DNA from: Actinobacteria bacterium UBA3012
GTDB lineage: Bacteria > Actinomycetota > Actinomycetes > Nanopelagicales > Nanopelagicaceae
Assembly: GCA_002346305.1 (NCBI GenBank)
Contig: DDZI01000067.1
Span: 11,388-37,110, forward strand
Direction of reading: 5' to 3'
DNA: 25,723 nt
The notes under the pieces were generated by a model. The model did not search any database and had not been told where the DNA came from. It worked only from the letters and a program-made list of their open reading frames with translations. This document shows positions 15,796-23,476 of the stretch, piece after piece. Made by a program: the position numbers and the translations under genes. Numbering within the stretch: the first letter of the stretch is position 1; the number at the start of each line of letters is the position of its first letter.

Positions 15796-16898
15796 AAAAT
15801 CTCCTTCGCTAGTAAATCTGAATCGATTAGCGGCAAACGCAGAGTGAAAGTACTGCCTTCCCCAACCTGACTCCACACTGAAATATCTCCACCGTGATTT
15901 GCAACTACATGTTTTACGATTGAAAGTCCTAAGCCAGTACCGCCCGTCTCTCTCGATCTGGCCGGGTCAACTCGATAAAACCTTTCAAAAATTCGTTCTT
16001 GATCGCGTTCGGCTATTCCTATTCCTTGATCTTTAACAACTATCTCAACAAGTTTTTTAATTACGCGCGCAGAAATTATGACTTTAGTTTTTTCGGGGCT
16101 GTAATTTATGGCATTTTCAATCAAATTATGTAGCGCCATTACTAACTGCTCTCTATCTCCAAAAACATTTGCCGCTATTTCTGCATCAAGTGAAACAACA
16201 ATTCCTCGAGCATCTGCATTTGTTTGGCTTTGATCTACTGCGCTCTTAATTGCCCCTGAAATATCAACGGCAGCCGCATCAGTTAAAGGATCAGCGTCTT
16301 GTAATCTAGATAAAGAAATAATCTGCTGAACTAATTCAGTCAGTCGATTTGCAGTTTCACCCATTTTTGCTGCGAAATGTTTGACCATTGCAGGATCATC
16401 ACTCGCCTGTAAAACTGCTTCACTCAAAATTGAAAGCGCACCAATTGGAGTTTTTAGTTCATGTGAAATATTCGCGACAAAATCTCTGCGAACAGCGTCA
16501 ATTCGATCCGCTTCACTTACGTCATCTGCCAAAACTAGAATAAAACCTTCATTGCCAAGTGGTGTGACTTTAACGAGCAAATTTTTCACACCTTCACCCA
16601 CAGGGCCGCGTGGAATTTCTACATCTCCTTGTTGGCTTTGATCTGTTCGCCGGACTACCCTAATTAGCGCCAATAACTCTTCGCTAAACAAACGGCCATC
16701 TTTAATCAAACCAATTTGAAGAGCGGCGGCGGATGAGTAAAGGACTCCATCCCCTGGAGCCAAAACAACCGAGGCTGAATCCAAAGTTTCGAGAACGGCA
16801 ATTACCCCACTTGAAAGCTCGTTTTGCGAACCTTCTGGTGTGACTATCTTCCGCCGGGCCAATGCCATATCTATATCGTAGAGAGTCTGGCTACTCAT
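15792..16898 (-). CDS. senX3: Sensor histidine kinase, SenX3-like, without membrane segments
   Basis: 368 residues. The N-terminal ~110 residues form a PAS-like domain (ASVVLAPGDGVLYSSAAALQ). It is followed by the HisKA H-box FVANISHELKTPIGALSILS, then N-box LHNLIENAINYSPEKT, G1 KDQGIGIAERDQERIFERFY and G2 GGTGLGLSIVKHVVANHGG. Mycobacterial SenX3 has two N-terminal transmembrane helices. Here none is visible, and an in-frame TAG sits directly before ATG 16898, so the protein is truly short and probably cytosolic. It overlaps regX3 by 4 nt and is divergent from phoU. Confidence 0.9.
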   Translation of the reverse strand: MSSQTLYDIDMALARRKIVTPEGSQNELSSGVIAVLETLDSASVVLAPGDGVLYSSAAALQIGLIKDGRLFSEELLALIRVVRRTDQSQQGDVEIPRGPVGEGVKNLLVKVTPLGNEGFILVLADDVSEADRIDAVRRDFVANISHELKTPIGALSILSEAVLQASDDPAMVKHFAAKMGETANRLTELVQQIISLSRLQDADPLTDAAAVDISGAIKSAVDQSQTNADARGIVVSLDAEIAANVFGDREQLVMALHNLIENAINYSPEKTKVIISARVIKKLVEIVVKDQGIGIAERDQERIFERFYRVDPARSRETGGTGLGLSIVKHVVANHGGDISVWSQVGEGSTFTLRLPLIDSDLLAKEIL

Positions 16899-16950
16899 CT
16901 ACCCAGTTCGCTGTTAGGCAAAGGGCGAAAGTGCTAAAAATTCAGGGCTC

Positions 16951-16972
16951 GTTAAGCCGATGTTCATCAAGA
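16951..16972. promoter_or_regulatory. Possible PHO box (RegX3 site) between senX3 and phoU
   Basis: Two direct-repeat units with an 11-nt period, GTTAAGC-CGAT-GTTCATC, resemble the actinobacterial PhoP/RegX3 box built of 11-nt units beginning GTTCA. It ends a few bases upstream of where the phoU -35 would lie. One unit matches well and the other only partly. Confidence 0.35.
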
Positions 16973-16998
16973 TCCCTCCGCATAACCCCCTGCCGAAG

Positions 16999-17004
16999 TA
17001 AAGT
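16999..17004 (+). promoter_or_regulatory. -10 element of phoU (leaderless)
   Basis: TAAAGT, then 6 nt, then ATG 17011. There is no Shine-Dalgarno sequence and no recognisable -35, which would suit activation by an upstream regulator. Confidence 0.45.
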
Positions 17005-17010
17005 TCGCTC

Positions 17011-17661
17011 ATGCGCGACGCCTTCCATGAAGAGTTAGATGCCATCAATGCGACCTTGGCCGATTTAAGCAAGCGGGTTCAGAAGGCTATGGAGCAAGCG
17101 ACTCATGCACTTTTGACCGCCGACCTTGCACTCGCTGAACAAGTAATCGCTGAAGATAACCAAATCGATGAAATTCAACATGCGCTAGATGCACAAACAA
17201 TTGATTTAATGGCGAGACAACAACCTGTAGCGAGTGACCTACGTGCGCTTGTGGTTTCACTTCGCATGAGCGCTGACCTTGAGCGGATGGGGGATTTAGC
17301 CCATCACGTCGCAAAATCTGCACGTATGCGTTATCCAGCGACAGCAGTTCCACCAGAACTTTTATTGACTGTGCAAGAAATGGGTGCTGCTGCTTCGAAA
17401 ATTTGTAAAAAGACTACTGAGATTATTTCAAGTAGAGACACGAAGATGGCACTAGAGCTCGAAAAAGATGATGATGAAATGGATTTACTTCATCGGAAAC
17501 TTTTTGTAGCGTTACTTGATGACGCTTGGCCTCATGGAATTGAAACTGCGATTGACATGACGCTAATCGGTAGATATTACGAACGGTTTGGTGACCATGC
17601 GGTTTCTATTTCACGCCGTGTTTACTTCATGGTTACCGGAGAATACGCTTCAGAAGAATAG
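17011..17661 (+). CDS. phoU: PhoU phosphate-signalling protein
   Basis: Cytosolic helical protein that links the phosphate transporter to its sensor kinase and limits phosphate uptake. 216 residues in two repeats of a three-helix bundle. The metal-binding motifs are DNQIDEIQHALD and MSADLERMGDLAHHVAKSA in the first repeat, and DDDEMDLLHRKL and YYERFGDHAVSISRRV in the second. No pst transporter genes are nearby. The position next to senX3-regX3 supports a role in phosphate control. It is divergent from senX3 and converges with gpmA, with 2 nt between. Confidence 0.95.
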   Translation: MRDAFHEELDAINATLADLSKRVQKAMEQATHALLTADLALAEQVIAEDNQIDEIQHALDAQTIDLMARQQPVASDLRALVVSLRMSADLERMGDLAHHVAKSARMRYPATAVPPELLLTVQEMGAAASKICKKTTEIISSRDTKMALELEKDDDEMDLLHRKLFVALLDDAWPHGIETAIDMTLIGRYYERFGDHAVSISRRVYFMVTGEYASEE

Positions 17662-17663
17662 CT

Positions 17664-18410
17664 TTACTTTCGCCCTTGATTGGCTACAGCCTCGATTGCT
17701 GACTTAGCTGCGGCGGGATCTAAGTATTCGCCACCAACTTTTACTGGTTTGAAATCATCATCTAATTCGTAAAGCAGCGGGATTCCAGTAGGAATATTAA
17801 GAGCTGCAATCTCTTGGTCACTAATTCCATCTAAATGCTTCACCAGGGCTCGAAGTGAGTTTCCATGAGCAGTAACTAAAGTAACTTTGCCACTTTTAAG
17901 ATCAGGGATAATCTCTTGCTCCCAATATGGAATAAGTCTCTCGACGACATCCTTTAGACATTCAGTTTTAGGAATTAGATTCCCTAAATCTTGATATCTA
18001 GCATCTTTTGCTTGACTAAATTCATCGCCATCTTCGATAGGAGGTGGTGGAACATCAAAAGATCTCCGCCACAATTGAAATTGTTCATCCCCATATTGAG
18101 CGAGGGTGGCTTTTTTATCTTTTCCTTGAAGCGCTCCGTAATGACGTTCATTTAACTTCCAAGATCTGCGAACTGGAATCCAATGGCGGTCAGCTTTGTC
18201 CAGAGCAATTTGCGCGGTGCTGATTGCTCGCCGTAAAAGTGAAGTATGCAAAATTTCAGGAAGTAAATTGTGTTCCTTAAACAATTCCCCAGCACGCAAC
18301 GCTTCTTTTTCACCTTTTTGAGTTAATCGCACATCCATCCAGCCAGTGAATAGATTTTTCTCATTCCATTCACTTTCTCCGTGTCGCAATAAAATTAACT
18401 TGGTGGCCAT
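17664..18410 (-). CDS. gpmA: 2,3-bisphosphoglycerate-dependent phosphoglycerate mutase
   Basis: Glycolytic enzyme interconverting 3- and 2-phosphoglycerate. About 248 residues. KLILLRHGESEWNEKNLFTG contains the phospho-His RHG motif. RRAISTAQIALD, LNERHYGALQGKDK and VTAHGNSLRALVKHLDGI (second catalytic His) complete the dPGM signature. The frame is open to 18440. ATG 18410, with AGGA 8 nt upstream, is chosen because it starts at the family N-terminus and clears the ybjN stop at 18421. In mycobacteria gpm1 also sits next to senX3. Confidence 0.96.
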   Translation of the reverse strand: MATKLILLRHGESEWNEKNLFTGWMDVRLTQKGEKEALRAGELFKEHNLLPEILHTSLLRRAISTAQIALDKADRHWIPVRRSWKLNERHYGALQGKDKKATLAQYGDEQFQLWRRSFDVPPPPIEDGDEFSQAKDARYQDLGNLIPKTECLKDVVERLIPYWEQEIIPDLKSGKVTLVTAHGNSLRALVKHLDGISDQEIAALNIPTGIPLLYELDDDFKPVKVGGEYLDPAAAKSAIEAVANQGRK

Positions 18411-18420
18411 ATCGTTAATC

Positions 18421-18906
18421 CTACCTTTCGGTCTCAACAAGATGCGCGAAAGCCTTTAAATTCTCCATGGACTCTCCTCGGCTTAACCGCCAAGCCCATT
18501 CACGTCTAATGGCATCAGCAAAACCCATTTCTAGTAATGTATTAAAAGTTGTATCGCAATATTCAAGCACCGCACCAAATATCCGATCTAGTTCACTTGG
18601 AGTTACTGAATCAAGCGGCAACCTTCCAACTAAATAAACATCACCAAGTTCATTTACCGCGTAAGAGAGTGCGTAAAGATTGATATTTTTATGAAGTAGC
18701 CATTCATGGATCTGACTTTTATTTTGATCCGGCTTTCGAATTACAAATGCATTAATGCTCAAAGAGTGTTGGCCAATTATTAGAACACAGTGGGTGTGTA
18801 ACTTTTTTATTCCAGGTAATGTAACGATGATTGTATTTTTAACCGGCTCTTCAAACTCTAACTTGTGTTCGGCAATACTTTCAAGAATTGTTTCGCGCGG
18901 TCCCAT
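18421..18906 (-). CDS. YbjN-domain protein
   Basis: 161 residues, no membrane segment. The central part (LHKNINLYALSYAVNELGDV, YLVGRLPLDSVTPSELDRIF) matches the YbjN/type III secretion chaperone-like fold, and EWAWRLSRGE is typical of the actinobacterial members found between mshA and gpm (Rv0487 in M. tuberculosis). Biochemical role unknown; YbjN proteins are linked to stress and motility regulation in enterobacteria. ATG 18906 lies 5 nt after the mshA stop without a clear Shine-Dalgarno sequence, suggesting coupling. Confidence 0.8.
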   Translation of the reverse strand: MGPRETILESIAEHKLEFEEPVKNTIIVTLPGIKKLHTHCVLIIGQHSLSINAFVIRKPDQNKSQIHEWLLHKNINLYALSYAVNELGDVYLVGRLPLDSVTPSELDRIFGAVLEYCDTTFNTLLEMGFADAIRREWAWRLSRGESMENLKAFAHLVETER

Positions 18907-18911
18907 TTAGA

Positions 18912-20186
18912 TCACGCAAGAAAACGTTTTGATACGTTGTTTGGCTTACTAAGTAATTGGTCATAAATATCTAAAGTACCGCGAGCAGTGTTTTCCCAAC
19001 CAAAACGTTTTGAATGTTCGAGCGCGCCCATTGAAAGCAAGATTCGGCGTTGTGGTTCATTTAATAGCCGACTTATGACTGAGCTCCACGCTTTTGGATC
19101 ATGGCCATCTACTAATGAGCCAGAGAAACCATCTGCAATTGCAGTTCGAAGACCTCCCACAGCAGCAGCGATAACAGGCGTGCCGCATGCTTGCGCTTCA
19201 ATCGCAACAAGACCAAAGGATTCACTGTGGCTAGGAACGCAAACTAAATCTGAAGCTCGATACCAATCCGGAAGATTATCTTGGGAGGCTGGTTCGATAA
19301 ACCGCACCGATTCAGATATTCCTAACCAATTTGCTAACTCTTTCAAACGATTTAACTCATTGATCCCAGAACCAGAGGCACCACCAATGATTAAAACTAA
19401 TAATTTTGAACGCAAACTTTGAGTGTGAGTTAAAAGTTCGGCTGCAGTTCGAATTAATACTTCTGGGCCTTTATGCGGTTGAAGGCGTCCAACAAAAGTA
19501 AGAATTTGAGCATCTTTAGGTAATCCAAGTCTGGTTCTGGCTTCACGTTTTCCGCCACCAGGTGAGAAACGTTGTAAATCGACTCCGGGTGAAACAACAT
19601 GAACTAAGTCAGGACAAGCGTTGTACAGCCCTACCAAATTTGCTGCCTCAGCATAGGTGTTTGCAATTAATGCACTTGCTGCATTTACAACTTGTTCTTC
19701 TCCGATTGCACGTGCCACTGGTTCTGGCTTTTCATTTTCTGCCAAAGCTAAATTTTTTACTTTTGCCATTGTATGCATCGTGTGAACTAACGGAATTTTC
19801 CATCTCTCGGCCGCAAGCCATCCAACCTGTCCAGAAATCCAATAATGTGAATGAATTAAGTCATACCTGCCTTTTGGGAAAGCAGCTTCGACGCGCATTA
19901 ACTCAGATGCCATTGCACACATCTGCGAAGGTAAATCCTCTTTTGACAAACCTTGATAAGGCCCAGCGGTTATGTGACGCACATTTACGCCATCAGCAAT
20001 TTCTACTACATCAGGTAAATCAGAGGAGTTTGCACGGGTAAAGATGTCCACTTCAATTCCAGCTTTTGCAATTCTTTTTGCACTTTCAACCACGTAAACA
20101 TTCATTCCGCCAGCATCTCCGACGCCAGCTTGTTCTAGCGGTGAGGTGTGCATCATTAGGGTCGCGATGCGACCTTTAGTGGTCAT
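18912..20186 (-). CDS. mshA: D-inositol-3-phosphate glycosyltransferase (mycothiol synthesis)
   Basis: First step of mycothiol biosynthesis: transfers GlcNAc from UDP-GlcNAc to 1D-myo-inositol 3-phosphate. 424 residues, GT-B fold, glycosyltransferase family 4. HTSPLEQAGVGDAGGMNVYV at the start is the MshA donor/acceptor loop. DLIHSHYWISGQVGWLAAER, FVGRLQPHKGPEVLIRTAAE and the Glu motif SESFGLVAIEAQACGTPVIA follow in order. ATG 20186 lies 3 nt after the DUF2516 stop, so it belongs to that transcript. Its presence is strong evidence for an actinobacterium. Confidence 0.95.
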   Translation of the reverse strand: MTTKGRIATLMMHTSPLEQAGVGDAGGMNVYVVESAKRIAKAGIEVDIFTRANSSDLPDVVEIADGVNVRHITAGPYQGLSKEDLPSQMCAMASELMRVEAAFPKGRYDLIHSHYWISGQVGWLAAERWKIPLVHTMHTMAKVKNLALAENEKPEPVARAIGEEQVVNAASALIANTYAEAANLVGLYNACPDLVHVVSPGVDLQRFSPGGGKREARTRLGLPKDAQILTFVGRLQPHKGPEVLIRTAAELLTHTQSLRSKLLVLIIGGASGSGINELNRLKELANWLGISESVRFIEPASQDNLPDWYRASDLVCVPSHSESFGLVAIEAQACGTPVIAAAVGGLRTAIADGFSGSLVDGHDPKAWSSVISRLLNEPQRRILLSMGALEHSKRFGWENTARGTLDIYDQLLSKPNNVSKRFLA

Positions 20187-20189
20187 CTA

Positions 20190-20498
20190 TTACCAGCGCG
20201 GTCCGCGCAAAATATCTGTTACGGCTGGCTTTACATCAACTAAATAAACTATTGCGGCTATCGCTGCAATAACACCAAATAGATCTAGTGGTGAGGCAAA
20301 AGTCAGCCGAGCAACTAGTGATGCCCCAAGTAAAAATCCCCAGAATTGTTTTGACTGTTTACTAGCTGCTGAAAACGCAGCGGCAGGGGTTCGCAACGTA
20401 TGGAATAGCGCATAACTAAGCCCAATCAACTGCGCTAATGAAATAGCGAGAACCACGTAGGTGGATAGTGAACCAAGGGGATTTAAAATTGATTCCAT
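20190..20498 (-). CDS. DUF2516 family membrane protein
   Basis: 102 residues with about three hydrophobic segments (YVVLAISLAQLIGLSYALFH, FWGFLLGASLVARLTF, LFGVIAAIAAIVYLVD). The C-terminal YLVDVKPAVTDILRG matches actinobacterial DUF2516. Function unknown. ATG 20498 has TACAGT 6 nt upstream and no Shine-Dalgarno sequence, so this may be the leaderless first gene of the mshA-ybjN-gpmA transcript. Confidence 0.8.
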   Translation of the reverse strand: MESILNPLGSLSTYVVLAISLAQLIGLSYALFHTLRTPAAAFSAASKQSKQFWGFLLGASLVARLTFASPLDLFGVIAAIAAIVYLVDVKPAVTDILRGPRW

Positions 20499-20504
20499 GG
20501 GCTA

Positions 20505-20510
20505 ACTGTA
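20505..20510 (-). promoter_or_regulatory. -10 element of the DUF2516-mshA operon (leaderless)
   Basis: TACAGT on the minus strand, then 6 nt, then ATG 20498. It lies between the asparaginase stop and the DUF2516 start. Confidence 0.45.
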
Positions 20511-20516
20511 CCGAGG

Positions 20517-21434
20517 TCAAAAAGTGGCGCGAATAACCCCAACTGGGGCTCCGCCGCCGAAGACGCTTACGCTCTCATCAGGGGCTTTGACCCCAAATTG
20601 CGCCAAAGCAGCTGCGGTTATCACTGAAAAAGGGCGAAAACCTCCATCAGAGATTTTGAAGGCAAGGGTTCGACCATCTGAAAGTGAAGCTATTTGGACA
20701 CCTTCAGCGCCCTCTTTCATTAACAGGCCGGGAATCACACTCATCCATCGTTGGGTTAATCGACCAACTCCAGAAACTAATTCGGGAAATTTCCGCATTG
20801 CATCGCGAATCTGAATCGAGGCCGAATCTGCACCAACAGTTACATTTTGAATTGCGCGCGCTAACCCCAGAGTAGAAATTGCAAACAGTGGCGCGCCACA
20901 TCCATCAAAAGTTTTATTTACACTTTTTTCACCAGCTGCACTTTCAATCTCAGCAAGAATAAGTTTCTGTAGTGGATGATCCATATCTAGATAATTTTCA
21001 ATCGGCCAATTGTTAGTAATACATGTTGCAAGCATTCCGGCATGTTTTCCACTGCAGTTCATCGCAATTCGAGTTAGTTCTGCATCTCCCCATTTTTTAC
21101 GCTCATCTTCACCAAGTGGCTTATCTAGTGCGCATTGCAAAGCTGATTCAGATAACCCAACGCCATTTAAGATTTGACGCACAATGTTGATGTGTGTTTC
21201 AGAACCTGAATGACTTGCTGTTACTAGTGCTAATAACTTTGGTTCCAAATTTAGACCTGCTTTAACCATGGCTCTTGCTTGCAATGGCTTTACACATGAA
21301 CGTGGAAAAATCGGCAAATCAATTTCGCCAAGTGCTAAATGAATTTCGCCTTCGGCATTTAACAAAACTAAGTGACCATAATGAACTGACTCCACCATCT
21401 CATTTCTAATAATTTCAGCAAGGGCTGCTGGCAT
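20517..21434 (-). CDS. L-asparaginase II family protein (Rhizobium etli type)
   Basis: Predicted to hydrolyse L-asparagine to aspartate and ammonia. 305 residues. This family is unrelated to the E. coli AnsA/AnsB enzymes. It uses Ser-Lys pairs and a structural zinc. FPRSCVKPLQARAM holds the first Ser...Lys pair, VTASHSGSETH the second Ser, MNCSGKHAGML the zinc Cys and Lys, and FDGCGAPLFAISTLGLA the second zinc Cys. No signal peptide, so cytosolic. A GAGGA sequence lies about 10 nt before ATG 21434. It is probably co-transcribed with the nitrobindin-like gene 17 nt upstream. Confidence 0.9.
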   Translation of the reverse strand: MPAALAEIIRNEMVESVHYGHLVLLNAEGEIHLALGEIDLPIFPRSCVKPLQARAMVKAGLNLEPKLLALVTASHSGSETHINIVRQILNGVGLSESALQCALDKPLGEDERKKWGDAELTRIAMNCSGKHAGMLATCITNNWPIENYLDMDHPLQKLILAEIESAAGEKSVNKTFDGCGAPLFAISTLGLARAIQNVTVGADSASIQIRDAMRKFPELVSGVGRLTQRWMSVIPGLLMKEGAEGVQIASLSDGRTLAFKISDGGFRPFSVITAAALAQFGVKAPDESVSVFGGGAPVGVIRATF

Positions 21435-21451
21435 AATTCTCGATTCCTCGT

Positions 21452-21955
21452 TTACTCTATGACTCGTGGAAGAGTTGACCAGATATGCGCTTGCAAAGTT
21501 TGTCCCTCGGCGGCCATGTCATATGCGTAGAAAAGTTCCCCTTCTACTAAGCCATACAATCGCGCTCCTGCGGTAACAACTTTCGCAGTTGGAGAGCTGT
21601 AGCCTCGATCCATAATTAATTGAATTTTTGGACCATCAAATCGACCGACCCAGCCTTCAGAAATTCCAGTGCTGTGTGAAATAACGACTTCTAAAACATT
21701 GTTGGGTTTTATCCGCCAAAATCCAGTTTCTTGTGCAGCAGGAGCAATTATTTCGTTGTCATCATCGATTAACCATGAGCGCGAAAAGTACGAAAGAAAA
21801 GGACGACCATCATGATTAAATGTGACTTCATGAGCGAATTGGAAGTTCTCGATATTTGGATACTCTCCTTGGCCTTTCCCCCGCCAAGTCCCAACCAGCC
21901 AAGCCAGCGGATTTAACTCAGGATGCAAACCCTCTGGAATTGAAAAAGTTCTCAT
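21452..21955 (-). CDS. Nitrobindin-like heme-binding beta-barrel protein
   Basis: 167 residues, all-beta 10-stranded FABP-like barrel (formerly DUF1794). The family signature GTWRGKGQGEYP is present near residue 22, and a C-terminal His in LQAHIWSTLPRV is in the place of the heme-ligating histidine. Relatives such as Rv0813c and plant nitrobindin bind ferric heme and isomerise peroxynitrite to nitrate; this activity is expected by homology only. AAGGG lies about 9 nt before ATG 21955. In M. tuberculosis the homologue also neighbours sseC, cysA2 and ygfZ. Confidence 0.88.
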   Translation of the reverse strand: MRTFSIPEGLHPELNPLAWLVGTWRGKGQGEYPNIENFQFAHEVTFNHDGRPFLSYFSRSWLIDDDNEIIAPAAQETGFWRIKPNNVLEVVISHSTGISEGWVGRFDGPKIQLIMDRGYSSPTAKVVTAGARLYGLVEGELFYAYDMAAEGQTLQAHIWSTLPRVIE

Positions 21956-21968
21956 TTACTCAATCCCT

Positions 21969-22079
21969 TCACTTCTTATCCCGCAAAAAAGAACGGAGCC
22001 CTTTACTCGACTTTCCGACTAGTAGAAGCGCAATAAAGGCCGCTGCGGCAACGATGATGACTGCAAAAATCAACTCCAT
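21969..22079 (-). CDS. 36-residue single-pass membrane peptide
   Basis: MELIFAVIIVAAAAFIALLL then VGKSSKGLRSFLRDKK: one transmembrane helix followed by a basic, cytosol-facing tail. Function unknown. ATG 22079 has TAGGCT 8 nt upstream. The stop lies 13 nt before the nitrobindin-like start, so this would be the first gene of the transcript that continues to asparaginase. The strong hydrophobic-then-basic layout and the matching promoter argue that it is real. Confidence 0.6.
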   Translation of the reverse strand: MELIFAVIIVAAAAFIALLLVGKSSKGLRSFLRDKK

Positions 22080-22087
22080 ATTGGCAC

Positions 22088-22093
22088 AGCCTA
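22088..22093 (-). promoter_or_regulatory. -10 element of the 36-residue peptide gene
   Basis: TAGGCT on the minus strand, 8 nt before ATG 22079, so the mRNA would have a leader of 0-2 nt. It is divergent from the dsrE-like promoter; only 38 nt separate the two start codons. Confidence 0.4.
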
Positions 22094-22105
22094 GAGCCAT
22101 CAGAG

Positions 22106-22111
22106 TAGATT
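22106..22111 (+). promoter_or_regulatory. -10 element of the DsrE-like gene (leaderless)
   Basis: TAGATT, then 6 nt, then ATG 22118. TTGGCA at 22081-22086 could be the -35, with a long 19-nt spacer. Confidence 0.45.
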
Positions 22112-22117
22112 TACCTC

Positions 22118-22483
22118 ATGGCACAACGGGGATTAGTAATTAAATGCATTGCCGGAATTGATGATGCGGAAAGATGTGCGCAAGCATTTACTGTTGCCGC
22201 GACAGCAGTTGCATCAGGTGTTTCAACTTCACTCTGGCTAACTGGTGAAGCATCTTGGTTTGCACTCCCTGGTAAAGCGCAAGAGTTTGATTTGCCACAT
22301 GCCGCTCCTCTAGCTGATTTATTGGCAGCCATAATTGCAGGTGGAAAAGTTACTTTATGCACGCAGTGTGCGGTACGTAGGGGCATTAACGAAAAAGATT
22401 TAATTGCCGGCATAAAAATTGCTGGTGCTGCATCATTTTTGGCTGAAATTATTGAACCTGATATTCAGGCACTTGTTTATTAA
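22118..22483 (+). CDS. DsrE/DsrF-like small sulfur-relay protein
   Basis: 121 residues with the alpha/beta fold of the DsrE-like family: LVIKCIAGIDDAERCAQAF, then TAVASGVSTSLWLTGEASWF and PLADLLAAIIAGGKVTLCTQCAVRRG. The CTQC pair sits where DsrE/TusD proteins carry the persulfide-accepting Cys, so a sulfur-transfer or peroxiredoxin-like role is plausible. It faces a sulfurtransferase operon on the other strand. The exact partner is unknown. The start is set by a leaderless-type promoter; there is no Shine-Dalgarno sequence. Confidence 0.75.
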   Translation: MAQRGLVIKCIAGIDDAERCAQAFTVAATAVASGVSTSLWLTGEASWFALPGKAQEFDLPHAAPLADLLAAIIAGGKVTLCTQCAVRRGINEKDLIAGIKIAGAASFLAEIIEPDIQALVY

Positions 22484-22554
22484 AGCCTCTTCAAAACAAT
22501 CATAATTATAACTGCTGCGATAGATACAACAAATAATTGTGAAAGTGTTTGCAT
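22480..22554 (-). CDS. Candidate 24-residue membrane peptide
   Basis: MQTLSQLFVVSIAAVIIMIV then LKRL: a single hydrophobic helix with a basic end. It starts 11 nt after the ygfZ stop and ends inside the last codons of the convergent dsrE-like gene. There is no good Shine-Dalgarno sequence. It resembles other tiny membrane peptides but is short enough to arise by chance. Confidence 0.35.
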   Translation of the reverse strand: MQTLSQLFVVSIAAVIIMIVLKRL

Positions 22555-22565
22555 GATTTTTCGAC

Positions 22566-23474
22566 TTACTCTGCAGGAACAATCAACTCTTGTGAAGCCG
22601 GAATTCCATCAACAGTGAGGATCGCATCAACTGGAATCGCTCGCTTTATTACCGCAAGAGCAATCGTTCCTAATTCATAATGTCTAGCAACTGTTCCTAA
22701 ATACCCAACCTCTTTTTCATTGTAAACAATTGGACTACTTGGATTTGGAAGGCTGACGCCAGAGCCATCTAAATGGAGCATCGTTAAGCGTCTTGGAGGT
22801 TTTCCTAAGTTAGCGATTTTGGCGACAGTCTCCTGCCCTCGATAACAACCCTTTTTCATATGCACCGATTTATTCAACATTCCCAATTCGTTGGGAATGG
22901 CTCTTGCATCAGTATCAAAACCTAATCTTGGACGACCAGAAGCAACGCGCATGGCATCAAGCGCCCAACTTCCTACCTGCATTGAAGTCGTATTAAAAGT
23001 TCCCATTATTTGCAAAAGTTCTGCCCGAGGGACAAGTGCATATGGCCCACCTATTTCATTTTCAATGCCAGGTGCGCGAAGTAACGCCACTTCATGACTT
23101 GCATCCAGAACTTCGACTCGCAACATAAATTTCATTGAGTTTAAATACTTTTCCAATATTGACACACGTGAGCTTTCGGTAAATAACCAAGTTGTCTCGC
23201 CATCATCAACTAAGACAAATTGGTCTTCAATGTGGCCTTGCGGATCCAGAATTAAAGCTGATTTCCAATCACCTGGTTGCAATTTTTCTAAATGTTGAGT
23301 TGTTAAAGCGTGCAACCAAGTTAAACGATCAGCACCGGTAATTGCCAAGGCGGGCAAGTGTGATAAATCTGCCCAAGCCTTACCTGCTTCTAGCGCTTTT
23401 TGTTCTTTATTTGGTTCCCCAAAATGCCAAACTGCACCTTTGTCGGGACCTTCTTCATTCAAAACGGCAGACAC
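22566..23474 (-). CDS. ygfZ: Folate-binding protein YgfZ
   Basis: Folate-dependent factor for assembly or repair of Fe-S clusters (IbaG/GcvT-like fold). 302 residues. WADLSHLPALAITGADRLTW and LTTQHLEKLQPGDWKSALIL form the GcvT-like N-terminal domain. KKGCYRGQETVAKIANLGKP contains the invariant K-x-G-C-Y-x-G-Q-E motif with the functional Cys. A barrel domain closes the protein. ATG 23474 lies 2 nt after the fur stop, so the two genes are coupled. Location beside sulfur-transfer genes fits an Fe-S role. Confidence 0.93.
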   Translation of the reverse strand: MSAVLNEEGPDKGAVWHFGEPNKEQKALEAGKAWADLSHLPALAITGADRLTWLHALTTQHLEKLQPGDWKSALILDPQGHIEDQFVLVDDGETTWLFTESSRVSILEKYLNSMKFMLRVEVLDASHEVALLRAPGIENEIGGPYALVPRAELLQIMGTFNTTSMQVGSWALDAMRVASGRPRLGFDTDARAIPNELGMLNKSVHMKKGCYRGQETVAKIANLGKPPRRLTMLHLDGSGVSLPNPSSPIVYNEKEVGYLGTVARHYELGTIALAVIKRAIPVDAILTVDGIPASQELIVPAE

Positions 23475-23476
23475 TT

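Noticed and set aside
16906..16919. GTTCGCT-GTTAGGC as a second PHO box
   Set aside because: The repeat period is 7 nt rather than 11 and the units match the box poorly.
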